A DNA stretch of 64,000 nucleotides from Albibacterium sp963696875 (GTDB lineage: Bacteria; Bacteroidota; Bacteroidia; Sphingobacteriales; Sphingobacteriaceae): contig CAVOLQ010000001.1 in NCBI GenBank assembly GCA_963696875.1, forward strand, positions 682,001-746,000, read 5' to 3'. Shown here in pieces: positions 44,891 to 54,052 of this stretch. A program made the position numbers and the translations under genes. Below the pieces are notes generated by a model, which was not told the DNA's origin, did no database searches, and worked only from the letters and a program-made list of their open reading frames with translations. The stretch's first letter is position 1; every line of letters begins with the position of its first letter.

Positions 44891-45904
44891 TCAATTATTT
44901 TGTATTACTCTCAAGTAAAAACTATTAATATATTCTATAAATTCTTTGTCATGCTCCATGTATAATAATTTATCTAGTTCAGTTATTCCACCACTATTGA
45001 TTTTTTTCTGATATTCTAATGCTTCATCTGTTAAAAAGTAATTATAATGCCCATTATGACCCTCTTTATCCATAAGTAGAAATTCACAATTCTTATTTGT
45101 AATTTCATGCTGCCTTTCATATAATTTGCTTTCTCCTCCATAGAACTCATCGTCTGTTCCACTAATAATAAGAACAGGAATATCTGTTGAGTTTATTCCA
45201 TCTATAGCAGACAGATGAGCTTCATCACGAAACTTCATGTCCATATATATACCCGCATATGGCTTTAATAGATTTCCAAAGATACCTGTTGATCTTTTTA
45301 CGGAGTATTCCCACTGTTCTTTTGGATTATCAAATCCAGAAGTTGCTACAACCGCTGCTACATTATGATTATATTGCAATACTGCCGTGCTCGCATAAGC
45401 CCCCAGGCTATGGCCAAATAATAAAATTGGCATATTATCAAAACGTGCTTCTGTTTCTACATAACTAAGGACAGCATTTAAATCCTTTGGTGCCTGTACA
45501 TATCCTACCATACTTTTCCCCTCGCTATTGTAACACCCCGTATAGTCAAAACCTAATACCATCCAGCCTGCATCTACAAAATGCATTATTTCATACAATT
45601 TAATATCATTTGCATCTCTGTGACCAGGACTAACAACTATGATCCCCTTTGTGCTGTCTACTCCATATAAAAATCCGGTCAAAACATTTTCTTCAGAATT
45701 TATCTTTAAAACCTCTCTGGGATATTGTACTGAATCAATATCATTATATGTTAAATACTTACTTGAATCATAGTCATCATAGTCAGCTCTTGAGAATACC
45801 TCATTATGTGCAGCATGGACACCTATAAAAGCAACTAAATTGACTATAACTATTATCAAAAGAACAATTTTAAAAATTCTATATATTAAGACTTTTGAAC
45901 TCAT
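44891..45904 (-). CDS. Membrane-anchored alpha/beta hydrolase, Firmicute-like
   Basis: 337 residues: N-terminal membrane anchor (about 9-27), then alpha/beta hydrolase with VSPGHRDANDI, nucleophile elbow LLFGHSLGAYAST (about 161-173), Asp in IISGTDDEFYGG and His in DKEGHNGHYNY. The local base composition is even more AT-rich than the surroundings, and the sequence style resembles hydrolases of Clostridia, suggesting transfer from a low-GC Gram-positive (impression, not tested). Substrate unknown. Confidence 0.8.
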   Translation of the reverse strand: MSSKVLIYRIFKIVLLIIVIVNLVAFIGVHAAHNEVFSRADYDDYDSSKYLTYNDIDSVQYPREVLKINSEENVLTGFLYGVDSTKGIIVVSPGHRDANDIKLYEIMHFVDAGWMVLGFDYTGCYNSEGKSMVGYVQAPKDLNAVLSYVETEARFDNMPILLFGHSLGAYASTAVLQYNHNVAAVVATSGFDNPKEQWEYSVKRSTGIFGNLLKPYAGIYMDMKFRDEAHLSAIDGINSTDIPVLIISGTDDEFYGGESKLYERQHEITNKNCEFLLMDKEGHNGHYNYFLTDEALEYQKKINSGGITELDKLLYMEHDKEFIEYINSFYLRVIQNN

Positions 45905-46753
45905 ATGTTCTTTTCTTTAAAATTATTAAAATGCAATTATTTTTTAATTCATTTATTACTTAATCAAAGTTCCATTCACCCTAAGTTCCTATATATCTCT
46001 TTACGAGATGTGGTAAAAGAAAGGCTCATGTTTTTGATATCGTAAACCAAATATAAGAAAGAATGCCCAAGGTATACTGATTCCTTCGGTACCCTTTGAT
46101 TTTAGGGGTCGAATAGGTAACAAAGAATTTAATAGTATTTCTTGGATGAGCTTCAGCTTAACACCAGGTATTTCTGAAGCAATCAATTTTTCGATTTCAA
46201 GAAATTGATGGCTGTCTGGATATCGAAAGGCTACTCGTATTACTTTGAATTATTTATGCAAGAAGTAAAATTGAACGATGGTATTTTATTATAGTACGCT
46301 AATGAGTAAATAATTTATACATTCCCGTTATAAATTTTGAAATGTAAATTAAACTTATATCTTTGTCATTGATACAAATAGTTGATTCTTAGAAAATTGG
46401 GAAATATTCCACATACACGTTCCAATATTTATAAAAAGCCCTTCTTAATATACAATCGGGCTGTTGAAGTATGCACCTCCCAGTTGAATGCTATATAGAG
46501 TTTGACTGAATAGGGGGTTAGTCCTGTAGCGTTTCCGTACGAAACCCGTTTGATAGGTAGAAACCAAGTTTAATATTTGGATAATTAAACTTAGATAGTT
46601 GATTTGGAATTGACTATCAATTATTTGCCGACACCCGTCGTTTTTTTAGCCGCAAGCCCTACACGTTTTTTCGGATATCAAACTAAAGAAAACAATCGCT
46701 TACGATAAATACCGAAAGCAACTTTGTTTTGTATTACGAAAGTTTATGCAAAT
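45905..46753. other. Long gap with one orphan promoter module and a possible relic frame
   Basis: About 850 bp with no convincing gene. The repeated promoter module lies at 46271-46379. On the minus strand 46001-46249 is an open frame with protein-like composition (AFRYPDSHQFLEIEKLIASE, VKLKLIQEILL), but no family recognised; it may be a gene remnant. AGCCC...GGGCT at about 46438-46463 could form a weak hairpin. Confidence 0.4.
46271..46379 (+). promoter_or_regulatory. Repeated promoter module, copy 1
   Basis: About 110 bp closely similar to 49437-49547. It ends with TTTTG (46335-46339), an 18-nt spacer and TATCTTTG (46358-46365), a well-formed Bacteroidota promoter, then TATTGATACAAA-like sequence. 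No intact gene starts just downstream; the next CDS begins 375 nt later. Confidence 0.6.
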
Positions 46754-47233
46754 ATGAAAACTAAGAATGTTAAAAAATTGATGTGTTCGCTTTCAATGGT
46801 ATTGATTCTCTGTTTGCCGATTTTCGGAGGATGCAATAAAAGCGAGGTCAACATGAAAAAAGACCAGGGTGATATTCCCCTTCTAATTGGCACAACGTGG
46901 AAACTAGTTGGCTTCGCCAATGCCAAACGCGATTCCATTGAACTGGCACAACCGTCTGGAAAAGAAACCTACCTTTTGACCTTTAAAGAACATGGATCAA
47001 TAAGCGGAATAACGTCTACCAACCAAGCTGGAGGAAAGTTTGTTCTTTCGGATAGAGAAGGAGGTTTATCCATTATTGAATTTACCAATTTGACCGAAAT
47101 CAATGAACTTTTTGATGGTCGGCGCTATATTGACGCGATGAACAAGGTATCGTCTTACCACATTTCACCCAAGGGCCTATCTCTTTATTACGGAAAAGAT
47201 ACCTATTTATTGTTCCGCCCCGTAGAGCAATAA
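46754..47233 (+). CDS. Lipoprotein with META/HslJ-like domain
   Basis: Start placed at the ATG at 46754 (MKTKNVKKLMCSLSMVL), 159 residues. Lipobox FGGC at about 24-27. The mature part begins with a TTWKLVGF phrase typical of META/HslJ-like domains and has GKETYLLTFKEHGSISGITS and GLSLYYGKDTYLLFRP. Envelope lipoprotein of unknown function. Followed after 42 nt by a second small lipoprotein, probably in one operon. Confidence 0.72.
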   Translation: MKTKNVKKLMCSLSMVLILCLPIFGGCNKSEVNMKKDQGDIPLLIGTTWKLVGFANAKRDSIELAQPSGKETYLLTFKEHGSISGITSTNQAGGKFVLSDREGGLSIIEFTNLTEINELFDGRRYIDAMNKVSSYHISPKGLSLYYGKDTYLLFRPVEQ

Positions 47234-47275
47234 ATAAGGTAAAAATAAATATAGCATCATTAAAAAAAATAGAAG

Positions 47276-47659
47276 ATGAAAACACAAAATAACTGGTTCT
47301 ATATTCTGATTGTTCTATTGATTTTAATAGCTGGGTGTAAAAAACCAGACAACTTGCCTGAAAATGGGTGTGAAAATGTCGGAAAAACCGTACTTAAGGT
47401 TTCAAGTGAGATTGGCAGAATTGTGTATAATGAAGACACTGATACACATTATTTGTCATACCATATTCCAAGGACTATTGACGCAGGGTTAACGGGAATA
47501 ATTTGCAATTTACCATCGGATTTCTCTAAGCTAAAAGACTATACTGAAGTTATTTTTAGTGGTGTGTTTAAAGAAACGGAAAATGATTCAGATACTGGAA
47601 TTATAGGTTGGGATATCTATTATCTTGAACTTACAAATATTCGACTCAAAGAAGATTAA
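47276..47659 (+). CDS. Small lipoprotein, hypothetical
   Basis: 127 residues with lipobox LIAGC (about 17-21). The mature domain (about 25-127) looks like a small beta-sandwich (TVLKVSSEIGRIVYNEDTD, YTEVIFSGVFKET, YYLELTNIRL). No family recognised. Second gene of a likely lipoprotein operon. Confidence 0.65.
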   Translation: MKTQNNWFYILIVLLILIAGCKKPDNLPENGCENVGKTVLKVSSEIGRIVYNEDTDTHYLSYHIPRTIDAGLTGIICNLPSDFSKLKDYTEVIFSGVFKETENDSDTGIIGWDIYYLELTNIRLKED

Positions 47660-47723
47660 CTATGAGACTATCAATACTACTGCTATTATTCGCATTACGC
47701 TGCTGTTTCCCCAAGTAGTCGCC

Positions 47724-47849
47724 ATGCGCATTGAATGTGCCTTTTTGGAAAAATTTATGGTCAGGGGAGGTTACCGGCAGGAGAGCCCCCGTTTTATAAT
47801 GGGACTGGGTTTTGGCCTTAAGGATTTTTCAACTCCATATAATAATTGA
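47724..47849 (+). pseudogene. C-terminal stub of an outer-membrane barrel protein
   Basis: The frame ends KFMVRGGYRQESPRFIMGLG then FGLKDFSTPYNN and stop, the pattern of the last strands of PorV/PorQ-like or UPF0164 barrels (RGGY...GxGxxxxxFxxDY). Nothing upstream supports a full gene. The rest of the 47660-48026 gap is empty. Confidence 0.35.
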
Positions 47850-48026
47850 TGAATTTACCGTTGATATCATCACTGAACTAAATATGGCTTTAATAGGTTT
47901 CTTATTCAGGTTTCAAGAAAAAAATTGTATCTACAAATATTGCTGAAATTATTGGGGAGAAACGAGCGTGCTGTGAAAAGTTTTCCCAAAAAATCACTTA
48001 TGTTTAGTTTTCAGTAATTTGGGCAC

Positions 48027-48953
48027 TTACAAGTTTTGTAAATAAAAATCCTCAGTTACAATTTCAATAGGAGCACCTTTTTCAGCATACATAGCTGCTT
48101 TCTTTTGCTTACCACTTAGACCTGATTCCCCGACTACTCTACGGTTTTGAGCACCAACGATAAGGAAGTTTACATCCTTAGTTAAGGTGTCGCTAATTAT
48201 TCCACCAACATCAACAATTGATTGCAAAGCAGTATCACGACTTATTGACGATAAGGTTCCGGTGAAAACCACTTTACTTTCGTAAAATATTGAATCAGGA
48301 TTCTCTTTGGATGGATCTGCTACAAAACGGGACATGTCAAGTTTATTCTCTCTATGTGAATAAGAACGTTTTGTCTGACAGGCATCGTATCCACCTGAAA
48401 ATAATTTGCCGGGCTTTGTTCTAAGCTTGGTTGATAAATCATCGAAGGAGTTTATTTCAAAGTCCTTAAACACTTTTAAAGATAATTGAGCAGTAGCTAA
48501 GCTGTCATGGCCAGCGCGATGGTGGGTTAAGTCAATGTTGTGCATATAGCATAAATGGTCTAAAGAATAAGTATGTAATCCCGGCCATGCTTGCTTTGAA
48601 AATATGTAGGAACAAGCATAATCTAATTGAGGATGCTCTAATTCATATAATGCCAAAGTGCTTCTTAACACGCTAAAATCAAATCCCGCATTATGGGCTA
48701 TTAAGTTCTTATTGTTAATTAATGAATGTATTTCAGGCCATAGCTCCTCAAATGTTAGAGCATCGGACACATCTTCAGGTCTGATGTTATGAATTTCGGA
48801 AACATAATCATCGAAAAATGGCCAACAATTGGGCTTAATTAACCAGCTTTTGGTTTCTTTGATTTCATTATTTTCCACGAAGGTTAAGCCTATTTCACAA
48901 GGAGAATCCCTGTATACGTCTGCAGTTTCAAAGTCAATTGTAATAAAATCCAT
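48027..48953 (-). CDS. DnaQ-like 3'-5' exonuclease with C-terminal BRCT domain
   Basis: 308 residues. DEDDh exonuclease domain (about 1-165): DFETA (7-11), LIAHNAGFDFSVLR (about 85-98), HRAGHDSLATAQL (about 144-156). BRCT domain (about 228-305): KVVFTGTLSSISRDTALQSI and VNFLIVGAQNRRVV. The pairing is known in bacterial epsilon-like exonucleases and some DNA ligases. Probably DNA repair or degradation. Complete. Unusual only by context, in a degraded mobile region. Confidence 0.88.
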   Translation of the reverse strand: MDFITIDFETADVYRDSPCEIGLTFVENNEIKETKSWLIKPNCWPFFDDYVSEIHNIRPEDVSDALTFEELWPEIHSLINNKNLIAHNAGFDFSVLRSTLALYELEHPQLDYACSYIFSKQAWPGLHTYSLDHLCYMHNIDLTHHRAGHDSLATAQLSLKVFKDFEINSFDDLSTKLRTKPGKLFSGGYDACQTKRSYSHRENKLDMSRFVADPSKENPDSIFYESKVVFTGTLSSISRDTALQSIVDVGGIISDTLTKDVNFLIVGAQNRRVVGESGLSGKQKKAAMYAEKGAPIEIVTEDFYLQNL

Positions 48954-49004
48954 AGTTTTTCTAATCTTAAATGCAATCCTCTTTGCCTATTTCTTAGTAT
49001 AAGC

Positions 49005-49378
49005 TCATGAAATGAGCGTGTTATTTTCTCTAGCTGACCAAATATAATCACAAGTAATGAAATTCCATGTTCTATTTTGCACGGCCTGCGTAATTTGACT
49101 AAAGTTTTTTAGCTTTCTAAACCTCAATCCAATCTTCTTTTTTGGAGTTTTCTTATTCATCAACTCATCGAGGTACTGGAAAACCACTTCCGGGTAAGAG
49201 GAATACTTAATTTGTAGCCATGTCACTTCTGAGTACATTGCGAGCATCAGTACACAATGTTCAGTTAAAGGCATGTGGATTTACCGATGAATGTTTCATG
49301 CTTCGAACTGGTCACAGATTGTGACCAGTTCATTCTTTTCTTCAAGAGTTAGCTGAAGTCGAAGTCTAAAGGAAATGG
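49005..49378 (-). pseudogene. Second ORF6N-domain relic
   Basis: On the minus strand 49378-49275 carries, with frame changes, a LTLEEKNELVTICDQFE phrase like the intact LTKDEWRELITICDN, then MPLTEHCVLMLA at 49274, equivalent to AFTEQGVAMLS. Several stops and a frameshift. The 89-codon frame beginning at 49274 is therefore the decayed tail, not a gene of its own. Confidence 0.55.
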
Positions 49379-49436
49379 GGCTTCTTTCCTTCTTACAGCT
49401 TAATTGAGAACCTGCCCATAAACAATAAGACTAGAA

Positions 49437-49547
49437 TTGAACAATGGCCCTTTATTTTGCTTCACCAATATGAGCAAATAATTTATTCATTTCTGTTATA
49501 AATTTTGAAATGTAATTTATCCTTATATCTTTGTTATTGATACAAAT
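49437..49547 (+). promoter_or_regulatory. Repeated promoter module, copy 2
   Basis: Close copy of 46271-46379, with TTTTG (49503-49507) and TATCTTTG (49526-49533) at the same 18-nt spacing. The next reading frame downstream is the truncated wing-helix gene at 49651. Confidence 0.6.
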
Positions 49548-49650
49548 CTTTGCAGCTTAAAACACACGATTTCGCATTTAGAATCTTTTCCTGAAATAAT
49601 AATCAGGTATGCAATCAATGTAAAAGCAATTAAGGTGAAGTTTTCAGGTA

Positions 49651-49947
49651 TTGGATAAAGTAAAAGTAGAGAGTAAAACCGACCATGTTACCGATCATGT
49701 TATCGACCATCTTACCGACCATGTTGTGAGGCTGCTTGAAGCTATAGAATTTAAGCAAAAAAGTGCACTGGAATTGATGGCTGCAATGGAACTAAAGCAT
49801 AGACGAACATTCACTTTAAACTATTTACGACGGGCTATTGATGCTGGTTTAATTGAAATGACCATTCCTGATAAACCTAAAAGCATAAACCAAAAGTATC
49901 GATTAACGGGCAAAGGGATTGAGTTTAAAAAAACGCTTGATAAATGA
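49651..49947 (+). pseudogene. AlbA_2/Fic-type C-terminal winged-helix protein, N-terminally truncated
   Basis: Open from 49639 without ATG (TTG at 49651). The N-part carries a repeated VTDHVIDHLTDHV phrase typical of the linker of AlbA_2/RecG-like proteins, then a winged helix with LMAAMELKHRRTFTLNYLRR and QKYRLTGKGIEF. The missing N-terminal domains and start suggest a remnant, though a small DNA-binding protein could still be made from the promoter module 100 nt upstream. Confidence 0.6.
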
Positions 49948-49991
49948 ATTGTTTATAAAAGATTGATAAGAGATGCAATTATAAAGATACT

Positions 49992-50750
49992 ATGGAAAAA
50001 TTTCCCTCACCCGATGATTTGGAACTAACCGAAGCATTTGCTATAATCGAGAGTATACCTACGCTAAGCCCGGTTATAAAACAGATAGTAGGAGAGCTAA
50101 AAGGGAATACACTTAACCAAATGCGGCTGCAGCAAATCCTTTCAGATAACAAGTTTGATGGCACTGAAGATATAAAGCCTGATTTAATCGATCTTTTACT
50201 GCTCTACACCAATTTGGTATTGAGCGACCATATTATCACTCCAAAAGAATATTTGAACTGCAAACAGCTTAAAATCCTGTTCAAGATCAGAGAGGGAGAT
50301 TTTTATAGACTGCGGTACGAGGAAATCAAAGAAGTAATTTATAAACAACTGGAGAGGATCTATCGGGACGATAATAAGATCAGCGAAAAGGAGGCCATCC
50401 ATAAAATCAATTTGCAGGGACTATTTGATCTCAGCTATGACCAATTTCTTGAATTCAATGAACGCGAAATTCGGATCGCTTTAGAAAAGGGAGCGGATAT
50501 CAAAGATCTCGATACGGTTCGGTATCCATTTAAGATTTCTCATAACGAAGAAGCAAATGGAGTCAATTTGTTTCAAGAGATCAAAGATGTTGTGTGGGAG
50601 AGGGATGGGGGCGTGTGTACCCAATGCAAAAGTAATAGTGATATAGGTTTCTATCCAATTATTCCCTTTGAAAAGGGCGGGTCTTCAACTTATAGGAATA
50701 TGAGGTTGATGTGTGGGAATTGTAATTATGTTTTAAACAATAGAAATTGA
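49992..50750 (+). CDS. HNH-like endonuclease-domain protein lacking the first His
   Basis: 252 residues: a helical N-terminal part (about 1-185) and a C-terminal HNH-type zinc finger (about 200-250) with CTQCK, PIIPFEKGGSSTYRNMRL and CGNCN. In standard HNH enzymes the region before IIPFxKGG is DH; here it reads FYP, so the metal-binding/catalytic His is missing. It may be a DNA-binding or inactive derivative, or a member of a diverged subfamily. First gene of the defence-like island. Confidence 0.72.
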   Translation: MEKFPSPDDLELTEAFAIIESIPTLSPVIKQIVGELKGNTLNQMRLQQILSDNKFDGTEDIKPDLIDLLLLYTNLVLSDHIITPKEYLNCKQLKILFKIREGDFYRLRYEEIKEVIYKQLERIYRDDNKISEKEAIHKINLQGLFDLSYDQFLEFNEREIRIALEKGADIKDLDTVRYPFKISHNEEANGVNLFQEIKDVVWERDGGVCTQCKSNSDIGFYPIIPFEKGGSSTYRNMRLMCGNCNYVLNNRN

Positions 50751-50926
50751 TTGTAGGATTGGAGGGATAGTAATAATATTGGGAGTATTATCAGCAATAG
50801 TATGCGGGATTGTGTCGGATGCGACCGACTTAATTGCAAACAGAATGTTCTGACAGGTTGGTTTTAGAGAAACCAGCCAATATATTTCTATTCATACAAT
50901 GCGCAAAACAATTCAAAATAATGATT

Positions 50927-51754
50927 ATGAGGAAGCCAGCTGACGAATGTTTGTTGTGTCGTGTTAATTCTGCCGGAAAAGCTAATTCACACATTTTGCC
51001 AAGGTTCATTTCTACTGGTTTCTTAGGTGCAAAAGGCGCTCCGAGAAAAGGATATTTATTAAACGGAGAGAATGAACTCACCGCCAAACCTAAGACTGTG
51101 CAGGATTCTCCTAAAGAAGACTATATTCTTTGTGATGAATGTGAGGCTTATTTTAGTTTACTTGAAACAGCTTCTGCACCTTCATTTAAACTTTGGCAGG
51201 CAAAAGTTGCAAAAGGTTATTTGAAAATAATTCCTGTACATTCACATTTAAAATTGGTACAGCTTGATTCACCCGACCCTATAATCATGCGGCTATTGAT
51301 TTACTCTATGTTTTGGCGTGCTGATATTTCGTCTTTAGAAATATTTGAGAACTATCAGCTGGATCCGGATTTGGCGGAATCGCTGAGAAGTAACTTGTTA
51401 GAGTTTAAGGCGTTAACTAAGGCTGATTTGCATGAAAATATAAAGACAAAGCAAATTACAATACATCCTTACGCCACTATAACTGCCGAAGCATTTAAGG
51501 ACGAAACGATGAACGTCTTGGCTGCACTTAACTCAGGCAATCCGGCTTCTTTGCATGTTGATAAATTCGGCTATTTCATTTTCAAAACTGAAAAAGATAT
51601 TGCCAGTAACTTTATGTTAAACTTCAGCAATGTAAAAGCTAGCGACAATCAAATCATGGTTCTAAATAAACAATTATGGAATGATGTTATGGTGAAGCGC
51701 CCATTGGAAATGTTGGCCGAACAGGCAAAAAGAATTTTAGCTAATCCAAAGTAA
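50927..51754 (+). CDS. HNH-like zinc-finger protein, first gene of a two-gene HEPN operon
   Basis: Start placed at the ATG at 50927 (MRKPADECLLCRVNSAG); an ATG at 50921 or the longer frame from 50834 are alternatives. 275 residues. N-terminal CxxC (8-11), SHILPRF (about 21-27) and LCDECEAYFSLLE (about 76-88), a divergent HNH/zinc-ribbon arrangement known from uncharacterised proteins near nuclease genes. The remaining 190 residues are unrecognised. Its TAA overlaps the next ATG by 1 nt (TAATG), so the two are translationally coupled. Confidence 0.75.
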   Translation: MRKPADECLLCRVNSAGKANSHILPRFISTGFLGAKGAPRKGYLLNGENELTAKPKTVQDSPKEDYILCDECEAYFSLLETASAPSFKLWQAKVAKGYLKIIPVHSHLKLVQLDSPDPIIMRLLIYSMFWRADISSLEIFENYQLDPDLAESLRSNLLEFKALTKADLHENIKTKQITIHPYATITAEAFKDETMNVLAALNSGNPASLHVDKFGYFIFKTEKDIASNFMLNFSNVKASDNQIMVLNKQLWNDVMVKRPLEMLAEQAKRILANPK

Positions 51755-53700
51755 TGAACACGATCAACGACAGGATAGATAGGGCCGTCTTTTTTTCAAA
51801 GGAAGACCTTGCGTGGCCATATATGCTTGAAAAGGCAGAATCAATATTAGACAACCCACCCGATCTATCGGATGCGAACTTAAATGACTTGTTGGAGTTT
51901 TATCATATCAAATTGTATTTTGATAACGAAATCTTCCTGCCCGGGTGGTCATCTGAGAAGCGTACAGCTTATCTCATGATCACAAACAGGGCTTTTCGTG
52001 AAATACGTGGTTTCTTTGTAAAGATAGATGTCAAAACGATAAGTGGACTAATCGAGACTCTTGAATTTGACTACAGGGAATCCTTTTGGTTATTGTTCAG
52101 TCACTTCGAAACTTACAAACGTATGGGAAGAGAAATGTTCTCAGAATTACTCAATACTTTTCCTTCGCACATTCGGTACATATTGTACAATAAGCAACTT
52201 GTTCAACATTTTAACAATGAAATCAGAAGTTGCCTGCTGGGCCATCCAGACGGTGCCGAAATCTTGCTTTCTCACTTCGAAGAAAAGCAAACGCACAGGA
52301 ACAGGGAGTATTTCTTTCCGAAAAGCCTATCCCAAGCGGATATGCATGGTATTATCGGCAACTATCTGGAATCGGATGAACCGAATCTGAATTATGTTGA
52401 TCTGGTCAGGAACTCGAAACATCTTAAACTATCCCCAAAACTACTCCTCAAGGCGAAACAGCTTTCGGAATCCATTAAGGACGAATATTTAAAGGATGAA
52501 AATTCTACCAAATTTTCTGTAGAGGCCACTTTAGATATGGAACAGTCAGAGCCAGTAATTTATGATCATATTGGAGCAGATACGAAGGTCAAGTATGGTG
52601 GGGCATTTTTCGATACTTTAGGCGACGACATCCGGCTTTTTAGCGTATTTAGTGATGTCTTCCTTTATACTAATGAAGAAGGATTGATAGACCTAGTTAG
52701 CAAAGACGTCGAAGTTGATAATCTCGAGAAAATTTTCATGCGGTCGAAAAATGAATACCATACAGGGTGTGTGTTTTCCAGGAAAAACATGCTCTCTTTA
52801 ATCCAGCTTGAGATTTTCAATGCTTATCTCAAAAAGAAAGGAAGGTCATTCGAGCAACTTATCGAGAATTTCGTGCAGCGATGTATACGTGAGCGGTTTA
52901 ACCTGAGCGATTTGTTATTCAAAATGCCTGATCCGAATGCCGGGCCTTCTGACAAAATACGACTTCTTGCTCCGGAACTTGAATATTTGATCAAGCAATA
53001 CAAAAGTTTTGTTTACGAAGGGATCATTGATCATGATCTTTTGCAAATTGATTCGAGACCAATTTTTTATAGTGAAATCCCGAGCCTTGTGAAGAAACGC
53101 TACATTACTTCTTCTCATGAGATGATATCAAAGCTACAGTTTCAGTTCTTTCACCTCCATGGGTTTTTATCAGAAAGGGGGAAACACGATGCTTCCAAAA
53201 CACTGTTTAAAATACTGATGTCTGAAAAAATTATCAAAACCCAATTGAATGAGGACCAGCAAAACTACATCTCATTTTTAGAGAAAGAGGGAATGGTCAG
53301 GCTGAATGAGCAGGGAATAGTCGAATTGGTTGATCCGTTTCAGGTTTTTATTTCGGGAAGACTTCGTGAAAACGGAGCGATGAGCTATTGGCGATACCCC
53401 GCCGGAATTAGAGCAAAGGTTGATGAGATGATAGAAAATAAGATACTGAAACATAATCCTTTACTGTTTTCTAGCGAGGAGGTCAGTTATATCAATTACT
53501 ACTTGAACAAGAAAGAATTTACCAACGGTCATGATCTGAGAAACAAATACTTGCACGGCTCTAATAACCGTGAATTAGAGGTTCAGCAAACTGACTACCG
53601 ATTTTTTCTTCGCATCGTCGTTTTGATTCTCTTGAAACTGAAAGATGACCTTGAATTAAATGCAGCGTTGACTGCGCGAATAGATTTAGCACAAAAATAA
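51754..53700 (+). CDS. Large protein with C-terminal HEPN motif
   Basis: 648 residues. No family recognised over residues 1-560, which appear helical. The C-terminus (about 560-648) contains LRNKYLHG with R596 and H601, the Rx4H ribonuclease signature of HEPN domains, followed by a long helix (FFLRIVVLILLKLKDD), as in DUF4209/ApeA-like proteins. Likely an RNase effector that acts after phage or nucleic-acid sensing (inference). Coupled by a 1-nt overlap to the HNH-like gene. Confidence 0.7.
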   Translation: MNTINDRIDRAVFFSKEDLAWPYMLEKAESILDNPPDLSDANLNDLLEFYHIKLYFDNEIFLPGWSSEKRTAYLMITNRAFREIRGFFVKIDVKTISGLIETLEFDYRESFWLLFSHFETYKRMGREMFSELLNTFPSHIRYILYNKQLVQHFNNEIRSCLLGHPDGAEILLSHFEEKQTHRNREYFFPKSLSQADMHGIIGNYLESDEPNLNYVDLVRNSKHLKLSPKLLLKAKQLSESIKDEYLKDENSTKFSVEATLDMEQSEPVIYDHIGADTKVKYGGAFFDTLGDDIRLFSVFSDVFLYTNEEGLIDLVSKDVEVDNLEKIFMRSKNEYHTGCVFSRKNMLSLIQLEIFNAYLKKKGRSFEQLIENFVQRCIRERFNLSDLLFKMPDPNAGPSDKIRLLAPELEYLIKQYKSFVYEGIIDHDLLQIDSRPIFYSEIPSLVKKRYITSSHEMISKLQFQFFHLHGFLSERGKHDASKTLFKILMSEKIIKTQLNEDQQNYISFLEKEGMVRLNEQGIVELVDPFQVFISGRLRENGAMSYWRYPAGIRAKVDEMIENKILKHNPLLFSSEEVSYINYYLNKKEFTNGHDLRNKYLHGSNNRELEVQQTDYRFFLRIVVLILLKLKDDLELNAALTARIDLAQK

Positions 53701-53819
53701 TATAGAGGTGAACCTGAAATTGGAGTAATCCTATCGGTACTAGTTGTTGAAGTAGAGCTGCTTGGTCCACTTTATCGGTGTCCATTTACGATTCTACTAT
53801 AAAATGGGTTCGAAATAAT

Positions 53820-54011
53820 TTACAAAAAGTCCAATGGGCTAGGCGTTCTTTTACTGACACCTGATTGAATCAAATGTATGGCATAAGAATACCGTAAAGT
53901 ATGGACTGATCCAGAGGCTCCAAGTATGCGAATACCAGTAAAAAGGGAAGTTATCTGATTTTTGGGAATTCCGAATTTGAGAAAGCACCCGCTGGTTTTC
54001 TTCATTTTCAT
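53820..54011 (-). pseudogene. Tyrosine integrase C-terminal scar
   Basis: The minus strand contains GSVHTLRYSYAIHLIQSGV, the HxLRH-type box of phage/ICE integrases, then after an internal deletion the ending SPLDFL typical of Bacteroidota integrases (usual spacing about 40 residues between the two). The catalytic Tyr segment is missing. The rest of 53701-54052 shows no other gene. Confidence 0.75.
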
Positions 54012-54052
54012 CTTTGTTTGGGATTTATCTTATGGCGTGATACTGGTGACTA

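Noticed and set aside
47625..47849. 74-residue gene overlapping the small lipoprotein
   Set aside because: Its first third is out-of-frame lipoprotein sequence; only the last 40 codons resemble a barrel end.
49005..49274. Independent 89-residue gene
   Set aside because: The start MPLTEHCVLMLA is the internal TEQGVAMLS segment of ORF6N proteins and the upstream half lies in other frames; a relic.
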